From Campylobacter jejuni subsp. jejuni 414 (GTDB lineage Bacteria > Campylobacterota > Campylobacteria > Campylobacterales > Campylobacteraceae), in contig CM000855.1 in assembly GCA_000163995.1 (NCBI GenBank), positions 138,127 to 185,761 on the forward strand: a DNA stretch of 47,635 nt. The letters are read 5' to 3'. This document shows, piece after piece, positions 27,926 to 35,630 of this stretch (position 1 is its first letter; each line of letters starts with the position of its first letter). A program made the position numbers and the translations under genes. A model generated the notes under the pieces. The model ran no database searches. It saw only the letters and a list, made by a program, of their open reading frames with translations, and was not told the DNA's origin.

Positions 27926-29005
27926 TTACAAAATCTGCTCTTCATTAAAAAGGGCAAATTCACCCATTAAAAGTGGATATAAAAAACAAACATACATTTT
28001 AGAATTTATAATTTCTGAATTAGGAGTATCAAGCAAAGTATTATAATGTCTAAAATCCTTAGGCTCTCTCCAATCCTTGCCATAATTTTCACTCAAATAA
28101 AGCTCATAATTTTCCGGTGCTAAGTAATTTTTGCCAAAAAATTCGTATTCTATAAGCTTAAAAGGAGTATTTTTCCAAGCTTGATAATGCCCGTTGTGAT
28201 AAAAGCCCATTTTTTCATAATGCACAAAAATGTCTATACAAACTCCATTAATATGGTTGATTACAAGATAATTTGGCACTTCATCGACGATGATGAATTT
28301 TTGATGATTTAAAATCAATTCTTTTATCCTTTTGAAATTTTCCCCAAAAACTCCTACATCAATGTCCTTATCATAAGAAATAAATCTTTTCTCACGCACA
28401 CAAGCTAAAAAAGTCACGCTTACTAAAAACATTAAAATATCATAGGCTTTAAGCAAGGAATTTAAATCCCAAAGTGCTTCTTGAAAATTTTTTGAAGTGA
28501 TTTTTCGTGTTTTATAAGATTTTAAAGGGAGCTTGTGTTTTTTTATGCATAAAAACAAACTCTGCTTTAAATATCCTTTAACCTTATCATAATCCCTAAC
28601 TTTCATAGCCCCAAAAGAAAGCGATTTTAAAAGCTCTTCTTCCTTTAAAGCAAACGGGGCTTTGTTTTTGTATTTTTCAAACAAAGCTTCTAAAAATATC
28701 ATTTCTTTCTCTGTTTTTACTCTTTTGCTAAGCTCTATCCAAGTTTTAAGCCTTTTAGAATGCAAAAGGCAAAATTCTAACAACTTAAAGGCTTCATTGT
28801 TTTTTCCTAAAGCACTTAAAATTTCACTTTTTAAATAAAAAGCGTCGATATTTTTACTTGTTTTTTGCAAATATTTTTCTATTAATTCTAAAGCTTTTTT
28901 AGAATCTGTAAAATAAAACTCAATGAAAACACAAAGTAAGCGGACTAAAAAAAATTCGCCCTTTGTTTGTATGAAAACTTTTTTTACTTTAGCTTTAAAA
29001 GTCAT
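27926..29005 (-). CDS. LicD/fukutin-like phosphotransferase with helical N-terminus
   Basis: 359 aa. Residues 1-170 are helical, TPR-like. The C-terminal half is a LicD-type nucleotidyltransferase fold: YDKDIDVGV (211-219) gives the metal-binding Asp pair and CIDIF (256-260) the third acidic residue; YGKDWREPK follows as in the family. LicD proteins transfer phosphocholine, phosphoglycerol or similar groups to glycans. With a CDP-glycerol-forming enzyme just upstream, phosphoglycerol transfer is a reasonable guess. The ATG lies inside the end of the tagD-like gene (11-base overlap). The cysteine-rich motif seen in some LicD proteins is not obvious. Confidence 0.75.
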   Translation of the reverse strand: MTFKAKVKKVFIQTKGEFFLVRLLCVFIEFYFTDSKKALELIEKYLQKTSKNIDAFYLKSEILSALGKNNEAFKLLEFCLLHSKRLKTWIELSKRVKTEKEMIFLEALFEKYKNKAPFALKEEELLKSLSFGAMKVRDYDKVKGYLKQSLFLCIKKHKLPLKSYKTRKITSKNFQEALWDLNSLLKAYDILMFLVSVTFLACVREKRFISYDKDIDVGVFGENFKRIKELILNHQKFIIVDEVPNYLVINHINGVCIDIFVHYEKMGFYHNGHYQAWKNTPFKLIEYEFFGKNYLAPENYELYLSENYGKDWREPKDFRHYNTLLDTPNSEIINSKMYVCFLYPLLMGEFALFNEEQIL

Positions 29006-29401
29006 TTTTAATTCTTTGTAAAAGTTCGCTTGTGGAAATATTTTTTGTCCTAGGAAGATAAATTATCTCGCAAATATCTTTTAAGTCATCAAACTTACCC
29101 TGCCAATCATCGCCCATTATAAAATATCTGCCTCATAGCGAAGTAAATACTCTCTTTTAAGCTCTAAAGCCTCTTCTAAAAAGACGCTATTGACGCATTT
29201 TAAAGAAGATAAGATACACGCTCTTTCTTTTTCATTAAAAAGCGGGTAGCGACCTTTTTTTGAAAAATTAAGCTCATCACTTGAAACCCCTACAAAAAGC
29301 TCATCACCAAAATTTGAAGCCCTTTGCAAAAGCTTTAAATGTCCAAAATGAAATAAATCAAAGGTCCCAAAGGTTAAAACCCGCTTTCTGTTTAAAGTCA
29401 T
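28995..29401 (-). pseudogene. tagD: TagD-like glycerol-3-phosphate cytidylyltransferase, frameshifted
   Basis: The frame from ATG 29401 (RBS AAGGA) gives FGTFDLFHFGHLKLLQRA with the H-x-G-H nucleotide-binding motif and GVSSDELNFSKKGRYP. It stops at 29117 right after RYEADI because of a run of four T's. A fifth T would continue as IMGDDWQGKFDDL and RTKNISTSELLQRI, the two other signatures of this family, ending at a TAA (28995-28997). Restored length is about 135 aa, the normal size. TagD makes CDP-glycerol from CTP and glycerol-3-phosphate. Ethanolamine- or ribitol-type relatives share motifs, so substrate is inferred from the TagF-like neighbour. Confidence 0.75.
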
Positions 29402-29471
29402 AATTTTTCCTTAAAAAATTCAAAATACAATGTATAATTTAACAAAAAGAAAAAAACAATTAGTAAAGATA

Positions 29472-29498
29472 AAGCTTAAAAATTTTCATTTTAAGCTT
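29472..29498. repeat. 10-bp perfect inverted repeat between island and ybeY
   Basis: The arms 29472-29481 and 29489-29498 are exact complements with a 7-base loop. The repeat lies in the 263-base gap 29402-29664, which holds no gene that I can see. Possibly a terminator for ybeY transcription together with the next repeat. Confidence 0.5.
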
Positions 29499-29501
29499 AG
29501 A

Positions 29502-29536
29502 TTAAAGTATAAAAAATTTTGTTTTTTATACTTTAA
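29502..29536. terminator. 15-bp perfect inverted repeat, probable terminator after ybeY
   Basis: The arms 29502-29516 and 29522-29536 are exact complements with a 5-base loop; each arm holds a run of six A or T. On the minus strand it lies 128 bases past the ybeY stop, so it may end the core operon before the island genes start. AT-only stems are weak, so regulatory or structural roles remain open. Confidence 0.5.
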
Positions 29537-29664
29537 AAGGCTCTTAAAAGTTAAAAAAAGGTTTGGCAAGGCTTTTGTAAGGTTAAGTAAGGATTAGCTA
29601 AAAAAGGATTTTCTTAAACTTTAAATTTGTTTCATTTGCAAAAGCTTTTTTAAAGCTAATTTAT

Positions 29665-30075
29665 CTAATCCTCCTCTAAAGTCCTTATAATCAAACTCTT
29701 AGGCAAATTAAAATGTTCTATGAGTTCTTTTTCTTTTTCTCTCATCTCTCCATTGTCTACTTCATGATCAAAGCCTAATAAATGAAGCATAGCATGTATA
29801 AAAAGCAAACTTACTTCTTCTTCATAACTATGTCCTAACTCTTTAGCTTTCTCTTTTGCCAAATCTACATTAATCACAACAGAACCTAAAGGGAGTTTTT
29901 CATCAATATTTTCAAGTGGAAAGGAAAGTACATCAGTAGTTTTATCTTGTTTTCTTTGCTCTAAATTAATTTCTTGCATTTCTTTATTATCTACAAAGAT
30001 AAGTTCAACATCTTTAGAACTTAAAAAAGAAGCTATAGATTCTAAAAACTCACATTTTTCATTGCTTAATATCAT
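29665..30075 (-). CDS. ybeY: Endoribonuclease YbeY
   Basis: A 136-aa zinc-dependent RNase for 16S rRNA 3' maturation and 70S quality control. The metal motif [12 protein letters not shown] (His-x3-His-x5-His) is complete, and the preceding DVLSFPLEN matches the family. It overlaps recO by 4 bases and is last in the core run before the island. Corresponds to Cj0121. Confidence 0.93.
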   Translation of the reverse strand: MILSNEKCEFLESIASFLSSKDVELIFVDNKEMQEINLEQRKQDKTTDVLSFPLENIDEKLPLGSVVINVDLAKEKAKELGHSYEEEVSLLFIHAMLHLLGFDHEVDNGEMREKEKELIEHFNLPKSLIIRTLEED

Positions 30076-30686
30076 AAACCCTGCTTTATCAAATGGTATA
30101 AATTTTCTATTTCTTCATCATCAAAAATTGCACAATTTTTACTGCTATAAAATTCTCTTAATTTTTTCTCTTCAAACTCAAACCCTAAAGCACATTGTGA
30201 ATGTGAAGGTAAAAAAGCTCTTAATAAAGTAATGGGATTTTTAATTTTCTCATCACAAGCAAAACAAATAAATTCTTTATGCAATCTCCCTTCGAATTCC
30301 AAAATTTTTAAATAAGCATCGACAATAACACGCTTTGGATTTTGTTTTTCAAACCTTTTTACGCACTCTTTAAGTAAATCAAAATAAAAATTATCAAGCT
30401 CTTCTACATCTTTTAAATGTTTATACAAAAGACGAATAAACTCTTGCCAAATTAGCATTTTACCTCTTTGCATGATCCACAAAAAACCTAAATGTAAAAC
30501 ATCTTTAAGTCTTGGCAAAAAAATAGGATTTTCCTCTAAAGCAAAATCGATTTTATAACCACTTAAAATACTAGAATGCCTAAGCCCATAAAAACGATAA
30601 GCTTTAACAAGCATTTTAGGACTTAAAATATAAACAATTAAATCCTCATCTTTAACTTTTTGAGTATGAAGTATAAAACCTTGCAT
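30072..30686 (-). CDS. recO: RecO-like recombination protein
   Basis: A 204-aa protein with an N-terminal OB-fold start ([20 protein letters not shown]), typical of RecO, which loads RecA with RecR in gap repair. A CFACDEK segment near residue 140 corresponds to the zinc region. It is shorter than the E. coli protein (~240) and divergent, as in other epsilonproteobacteria. It shares one base with the isochorismatase stop and overlaps ybeY. Corresponds to Cj0120. Confidence 0.7.
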   Translation of the reverse strand: MQGFILHTQKVKDEDLIVYILSPKMLVKAYRFYGLRHSSILSGYKIDFALEENPIFLPRLKDVLHLGFLWIMQRGKMLIWQEFIRLLYKHLKDVEELDNFYFDLLKECVKRFEKQNPKRVIVDAYLKILEFEGRLHKEFICFACDEKIKNPITLLRAFLPSHSQCALGFEFEEKKLREFYSSKNCAIFDDEEIENLYHLIKQGL

Positions 30687-31207
30687 TAAACAATTTCAAT
30701 GCCATAAACTCGAAGTAAATCAAAGGCAGAAATTTCTAATTTTTCATCAAAACTTGCACTTAAATTTTGAAGAAAAACAATCCTTGCATTGGGCTTAGCG
30801 CTAAAAGTTAAAATGATATTGCAAAACACACAAATATGAGAAACAATCCCTGCAAAATGAATTTCTTCATAATCGCTTTTTTGTATAAAATTAGCTAGTT
30901 CTAAACTACCAAAGGTGTTTTTATGAAAAATTTTATGAGCTTTTTGTAAAAAAGGCTCAAATTCCTTTGGCATTTGCCAACCCAAGCTCTCTTTAATACA
31001 ATGTTTTACAGGTAAATTTAAACCTTCTTTGCTTTGTAGATAATGTTCATCATGCGTATCATAGGTTAAAAGTAAATGCGTGTTATTAAAATCGATTTGA
31101 TTTAAGGCTTTAAGAATATTGTCTTTGATTTTCAAAGCCTTATCAAAACCTAAACTTCCATCGATAAAATCATTTTGATAATCCACTAAAACAAAAGCTT
31201 TTTTCAT
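30686..31207 (-). CDS. Isochorismatase-family hydrolase (nicotinamidase-like)
   Basis: 173 aa from the ATG at 31207, preferred over an upstream start at 31255 because the family N-terminus begins here (KKAFVLVDYQNDFIDGSLG). Catalytic triad candidates: the Asp of DYQNDF, the Lys of FHKNTFGS, and the Cys of GIVSHICVFCN, following the usual cis-peptide segment. Nicotinamidase is possible (DYQNDF is common there) but the zinc-site His residues are not clear. It lies between ttcA-like and recO. Corresponds to Cj0119. Confidence 0.75.
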   Translation of the reverse strand: MKKAFVLVDYQNDFIDGSLGFDKALKIKDNILKALNQIDFNNTHLLLTYDTHDEHYLQSKEGLNLPVKHCIKESLGWQMPKEFEPFLQKAHKIFHKNTFGSLELANFIQKSDYEEIHFAGIVSHICVFCNIILTFSAKPNARIVFLQNLSASFDEKLEISAFDLLRVYGIEIV

Positions 31208-31211
31208 ACTT

Positions 31212-31967
31212 TTACGCCTTTTGAAGCCAAAAACTCTCCGTATGTAGATTGGCAAAAGCGGTTTTTAAACTTGTAAAAAGCTTGGGATGATCTTTTTCTA
31301 AATTTGCTAAAAGCTGTTTAGCTTCTTCTCTAGCGTGTGGAAATTTTACATTTTTTTCGCTGAGTTTCATACCAGGACAAAACTCATTTCCTATCACACT
31401 AAGTTCATTTTGCACTGCATTATCTCTAAGTTGTCTTTCACGCACAAAAATCAAAGGGCGTATCACAGTTATACCGCGTTTACTTTGATAAATAGGTGCC
31501 AAAGTTCTTAAAGCTCCATTGTGAATAAAATTCATAAAAAAGCTTTCTGCTGCATCATCTAAATGATGCGCTATAGCAAGCTTATTAAAACCTTGTTCAA
31601 GAGCATAAGTATATAAAGCTCCACGACGCATTCTTGAAAAATAACTACAAAAACTTGAATTTTCTCTTATAGTATCGCCTGAAACTTCATAGATATTTGA
31701 ATCAAGCACGCTATGTTTAATGCCATGTTCTTCACAATGTGCATGAAGATGAGAATAATCCTCACCCATACCATAACTTAAAGTTACCGCTTCAAGTTCA
31801 AATTTAAAAGGAGCGTGTGCTTGCATACGATTTAAAAGATGGACTAAAGCCAAAGAATCTTTTCCACCGCTAAGCCCTAAAAGAACTCTATCTCCATCTT
31901 TAATGAGTCCAAATTTGGCATTGGCTTGTGCAACTTGGCGTATGAGTTTTTTACTAAGATTTATCAT
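31212..31967 (-). CDS. ttcA: TtcA/TilS-type PP-loop ATPase (tRNA 2-thiocytidine-like)
   Basis: 251 aa from the ATG at 31967, which overlaps the mtnN stop as ATGA. The PP-loop SGGKDS (33-38), AHHLDDAAE (133-141) and SRMRRG (111-116) fit TtcA, which thiolates C32 of tRNAs using a [4Fe-4S] cluster. In E. coli the cluster is held by a CxxC plus a third Cys. Here the first Cys is present (107) but the second position is Phe110, and Cys197 may be the third. Either the cluster is bound differently or the enzyme has another role. Corresponds to Cj0118. Confidence 0.75.
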   Translation of the reverse strand: MINLSKKLIRQVAQANAKFGLIKDGDRVLLGLSGGKDSLALVHLLNRMQAHAPFKFELEAVTLSYGMGEDYSHLHAHCEEHGIKHSVLDSNIYEVSGDTIRENSSFCSYFSRMRRGALYTYALEQGFNKLAIAHHLDDAAESFFMNFIHNGALRTLAPIYQSKRGITVIRPLIFVRERQLRDNAVQNELSVIGNEFCPGMKLSEKNVKFPHAREEAKQLLANLEKDHPKLFTSLKTAFANLHTESFWLQKA

Positions 31968-32653
31968 AATTTCTCGCACATTTTAAGTACAAAATTGGCT
32001 GAAATTTTAGCTGAATTGATCACAAATTCATCAAAATCAAATTCAGCCTTTTCTCCTGCTTTATCGCTCATAGCTCTTAAGATAAAACAAGGTACTTTTA
32101 AAGCATTACAAACTAAAGCCACACTTGCACCTTCCATTTCACAAGCATCGGCGTTGAAAATTTCTCTGATTTTTACTTTTTTTGCTTCATCGCAAATAAA
32201 CTCATCGCCTGTTGCAATAATGCCTGCAAGAAGTTTGATATTTAATTCTTTAGCAACTTCTAAGGCAAGATTATTTAATTTCTCATCGGTTTTGATAAAA
32301 ATTTCATTGCCTGGAACAAAACCTAAAGGATGTCCAAAAGCAGTGATATCAAGATCGTATTGTGCCAATTTTGTAGCGTAAAGTAAATCACCGATTTCAA
32401 GCTCAGGATTAAAAGCACCTGCAACTCCAGTAAAAAGCAACACTTGTGCGCCAAATTTTTCTATCATCACACTTGCACTAAGAGTAGAATTTACCTTGCC
32501 AATTTTAGAATACGCCAAAATAAGTTCATGATTTTTATAGTTTGCAAAATAGTAAGTGTTATTAGCGTGTTCTATTTTCGTATAATCTTTCAGTGTTTCA
32601 AGTAAAGGAGTAATTTCTTCACTCATAGCTCCTAAAATTGCTATTTTCATCAT
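31964..32653 (-). CDS. mtnN: 5'-methylthioadenosine/S-adenosylhomocysteine nucleosidase (also 6-amino-6-deoxyfutalosine)
   Basis: A 229-aa Pfs family hydrolase. Motifs are GVAGAF, ATGDEF, the ribose-binding CEMEGASVAL and RAMSDKAGE with the catalytic Asp. In Campylobacter the enzyme recycles SAH for AI-2 formation by LuxS and also acts in the futalosine route to menaquinone (established for this lineage). It overlaps fabD and ttcA by 4 bases each. Corresponds to Cj0117. Confidence 0.93.
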   Translation of the reverse strand: MMKIAILGAMSEEITPLLETLKDYTKIEHANNTYYFANYKNHELILAYSKIGKVNSTLSASVMIEKFGAQVLLFTGVAGAFNPELEIGDLLYATKLAQYDLDITAFGHPLGFVPGNEIFIKTDEKLNNLALEVAKELNIKLLAGIIATGDEFICDEAKKVKIREIFNADACEMEGASVALVCNALKVPCFILRAMSDKAGEKAEFDFDEFVINSAKISANFVLKMCEKL

Positions 32654-33569
32654 ATAACCTTTAAAAATTCATCAATATCATTCATATTTGTTAAAGCATA
32701 AGTTTCTTTTGAAGTGATTTTTTTATTCAAACCCTTAAGCACGCTTGCACCAAATTCTATGAAATAATCCACTTCATTTTCACACGCCTTAATGCTTTGT
32801 TTATAAAGCACAGGAGAGATAAGCTGTGCTTTTAAAAGCTCAAGTGCTTCTTCTTTGCTTGTATAAATTTTGGCATTTGCATTAGAAAGCACGGCTTTAA
32901 AATTTGGTTTTAATACCTTTTCAAGTTCCATATAAAGCTTAGTAGAAGCATTTTCTAAAAGCGGACAATGACTTGCTACGCTCATATTTAAAAGCATTGC
33001 TCTTTTAGCTCCTGCTTCTTTAAATGCACTTTCATAACTTGCTAAATCAGGTTTTAAACCTGCTACGACAATTTGTGCATCACAATTATAATTTGCAGCA
33101 AAAATTTGCTTGTTTTCTTTTTGTGCTTTTTGACAAAGCTCTTCAACCTTTTCATCGTCAAGTCCTAAAACCACCATCATACCTGCTTCAAATTTTGCAC
33201 AATCTTCTTGCATAAAAAGCCCTCTTTTATTTACTAAAGAAAGAGCTTCTAAAAAATCAAAAGCACCATTTACAGCTAAGGCTGAAAATTCTCCTAAAGA
33301 ATGACCCAAAGCAAATTTTGAACTTAAATCAGGTTTTTTTCAAGTAAAACAGTATAAGCCATTAAAGAATTTAAAACAATGGCAGGTTGAGTAAATTGAC
33401 TTTGATTGAGTTTTTCGTTTTCTTCAAAAAGCAAATGCTTAAAATCAATCTTGCAAAAATCACTTGCATTTTGAAGGAGTTCTTTAGCTTTTATAGAGTT
33501 CTCATAAAAATCTTTTCCCATACCAAGACTTTGTGAGCCTTGACCTGGAAATATAAATGCAGCATTCAT
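32650..33569 (-). pseudogene. fabD: Malonyl-CoA:ACP transacylase FabD, frameshifted at an A7 run
   Basis: FabD loads malonate on acyl carrier protein for fatty acid synthesis. The start is MNAAFIFPGQGSQ at 33569, one base inside the slyD stop. At 33334-33340 seven A's (sense) end the frame as LLEKNLI-stop. Eight A's would give LLEKKPDLSSKFALGHSLGEF, joining to the catalytic Ser motif GHSLGE at the top of the 32650-33309 frame. All other family blocks are present. FabD is normally essential with no spare copy, so this is likely a sequence error or a tract read through by slippage. Corresponds to Cj0116. Confidence 0.8.
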
Positions 33570-34108
33570 TAACGGCAACCGCAACCACCACCACAGCAAC
33601 CGCCACCATGTCCGTGTCCATGACCACTTCCACAACTATGGCTTCCTGCGATAATACCTGTAAGAATTTCATCTTCACTCGCAGCTCTAGCATCTACAAT
33701 ATTTAAAGAAAAAAGCAAATCACGGCCTGCATAAGGGTGATTGTAATCAATTGTTACATCATTTTCACCAATTTCTTTTACGGTTACACGAACGGTTTCA
33801 CCATTTTCACCTTCTCCAAAAAGTTCCATACCTATTTTTAAATCAATACCTGCAAATTGCTCTTTTGGTAAAGTCTGAACTGCATTTTCATCATACTTAC
33901 CCAAACCTTTTTCTTTTTTAATTACTACATCAGCATTACTTGGACAATCAAGCTTCATTACTTCCTCCTCCAAGCTTTCTAAAATCTGACCTTTACCTAA
34001 AATAAAAGAAATAGGTTGAGAATATAAATTTGATTCTAAAACTTCATTCGTATTTGCATCTTTTAGTTCGTAAAACATCGAAACTACGCTATTTTTTTCT
34101 ATAGCCAT
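33569..34108 (-). CDS. slyD: FKBP-type peptidyl-prolyl isomerase SlyD
   Basis: A 179-aa chaperone/isomerase with the FKBP domain split by an IF insert (middle region) and a metal-binding tail of Gly, His and Cys (SHSCGSGHGHGHGGGCC and more, about residues 156-179). Such tails bind nickel and zinc and help hydrogenase maturation. The stop overlaps the fabD ATG (TAATG). The GC-rich repetitive tail creates long shadow frames on both strands. Corresponds to Cj0115. Confidence 0.93.
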   Translation of the reverse strand: MAIEKNSVVSMFYELKDANTNEVLESNLYSQPISFILGKGQILESLEEEVMKLDCPSNADVVIKKEKGLGKYDENAVQTLPKEQFAGIDLKIGMELFGEGENGETVRVTVKEIGENDVTIDYNHPYAGRDLLFSLNIVDARAASEDEILTGIIAGSHSCGSGHGHGHGGGCCGGGCGCR

Positions 34109-34122
34109 TTTATCTCCTTAAT

Positions 34123-35053
34123 TTATTTTCTATTAGGCGAAGCTTTTGCTTCAGGTGAATTTGGATAATTAGTTTTTAAAGCTTTATAAAAACCATTTGC
34201 CGCTTTTGTATCACCTGTTTTATCTAGTGAAATCGCAGTATGATATAAAAGTTTTGGGAAATAATCTCCCTTTGTACTCAAAGAAGAACTTTTTTTATAA
34301 TAAACAATTGCATTATTGTATTTTTTTTGCTTATACTCAATCTCCCCTAACCAAAAATTTGCTCTTGCGGGTTTATACTGCTTTGTTATGAGAAAATTTA
34401 ATTTTGCTTTGGAATCTTCAAAAGCATTTTTATCAACATCTTTTATTGCTAATTCTAAAATTTCATTATTTTTTTTCTTTTTTCCAAGATTCATCAATTT
34501 GCTTTACTTTATCATCTTGGGTGCTATTGTTTTCAATAGTATTATTTACATCTGCAGCAACAATAGTAGGAGTGGTTTTAATACTTAAATTTGCATCATT
34601 TAATTCATTTTTAGAAACATAATTTGCATTAATAGCATCTACTAAAGAACTAAGTTCAGCTAAAACTTTTTTTACTTGTTTATTATTAGCTTCTTGAATT
34701 TTTCTACTTTCTTCAACATAAACTTTTAATTTTTGAATTTCACTAGTAAAATTATTTTCAATATCTTGACTGCTCTTTTCAACTTGAGTTAATCTAGAAT
34801 TTGATTTAGCATATTGAGAATTTACACCTTCTAAAGTGCTTTGCAAACCCTCAATTCTTTCATCAATTTCATTAATCCTAGCATTTATTTGTATATTTTC
34901 ATTATTTAAACTATCTAATTTTTCTTTAAATAATTTTTCATTTGAAGTTAAACCATAAGAAGAATCGCTTGTTATATCTCCTGCACCAAAAGCTGAGCTT
35001 TCTGCATAAAGTAAAGTAGCTCCAAGAAGAGCTACTGTGAATATTTTTTTCAT
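34123..35053 (-). pseudogene. cpoB: CpoB/YbgF Tol-Pal coordinator, frameshifted in poly-A
   Basis: The first frame (34466-35053) has a signal peptide (MKKIFTVALLGATLLYAES) and a long coiled coil, ending DESWKKEKK-stop. A second frame (34123-34497) continues KNNEILELAIKDVD and a C-terminal TPR domain (ANFWLGEIEYKQKKY, YHTAISLDKTGDTKAA). The join lies in A6-G-A8 (34469-34483). One A fewer in either run restores a single protein of about 310 aa. CpoB works in the periplasm with TolA and peptidoglycan synthases during division. Corresponds to Cj0114. Sequence error, phase-variable tract or true mutation cannot be told apart here. Confidence 0.75.
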
Positions 35054-35056
35054 TAA

Positions 35057-35554
35057 TTATCTTGATAATTTAAATTCAGCACGTCTGTTTTGCGCATCGC
35101 AAGCTTTAGTTTTTTCAGTGCACACAGGATTTGTTTCTCCGTAGCTTTTAACAGCAATTCTATCAGCATTTACACCTTTAGCAATCAAAGCTTCTTTTAC
35201 AGCTTTTGCTCTTTTCAAACCTAGAGCTTGATTGTATTCATCCGTTCCCCACTCATCGCAGTTTCCTTCAACAGTAATATTTACACCGCTTACCTCAGTG
35301 TTAAAGATATTAGCATTTGTGCTTACAACATTTTGCATATCAGGACGAATGTTGAATTTATCAAAATCAAAATATACCTTATTCAAAGTATCATTAAGTT
35401 GAGAAATTTGTGAATCAATATCCCAACCATCTCTTCCGCCTGAACCGCGATTTGAATCAACACTACTATCACTGCTTACACTAGTGCTTTTTGTGCTACA
35501 ACCACTAATAATAACTGCAAGAGCTGCAATCGAAGTAAAAAGAATTTTTTTCAT
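35057..35554 (-). CDS. pal: Peptidoglycan-associated lipoprotein Pal
   Basis: A 165-aa outer-membrane lipoprotein. The lipobox is IISGC with Cys19. A linker rich in Ser/Gly is followed by an OmpA-like domain with GNCDEWGTDEYNQALGLKRA (peptidoglycan binding) and NRRAEF near the end. It tethers the outer membrane to peptidoglycan as part of Tol-Pal. Four bases before cpoB, it is the first gene after the promoter at 35587. Corresponds to Cj0113 (also known as Omp18). Confidence 0.96.
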   Translation of the reverse strand: MKKILFTSIAALAVIISGCSTKSTSVSSDSSVDSNRGSGGRDGWDIDSQISQLNDTLNKVYFDFDKFNIRPDMQNVVSTNANIFNTEVSGVNITVEGNCDEWGTDEYNQALGLKRAKAVKEALIAKGVNADRIAVKSYGETNPVCTEKTKACDAQNRRAEFKLSR

Positions 35555-35586
35555 TTATGACCTTTCAAAGTTAATAAATTCTTACT

Positions 35587-35592
35587 ATTATA
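35587..35592 (-). promoter_or_regulatory. -10 box (TATAAT) of the pal-cpoB-slyD-fabD run
   Basis: The minus strand reads GATATAATAG in the 76-base gap between tolB and pal, 33 bases from the pal ATG, with AAAGG near the start codon. It separates pal and the genes beyond from the upstream tol genes. Confidence 0.6.
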
Positions 35593-35630
35593 TCTAATTT
35601 TTAATTAATTTTAACCTAAAATTGAAATTT

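Noticed and set aside
21198-29664. Island as an integrated phage, plasmid or transposon
   Set aside because: No integrase, transposase, att-type direct repeats or tRNA target could be seen.
29402-29664. A small gene in the AT-rich gap
   Set aside because: No frame with a ribosome site; the content is inverted repeats and A-rich sequence.
33570-33635. Trp-rich N-terminal extension of FabD
   Set aside because: It is the out-of-frame reading of the Gly/His/Cys tail of slyD; FabD starts at MNAAFIF (33569).
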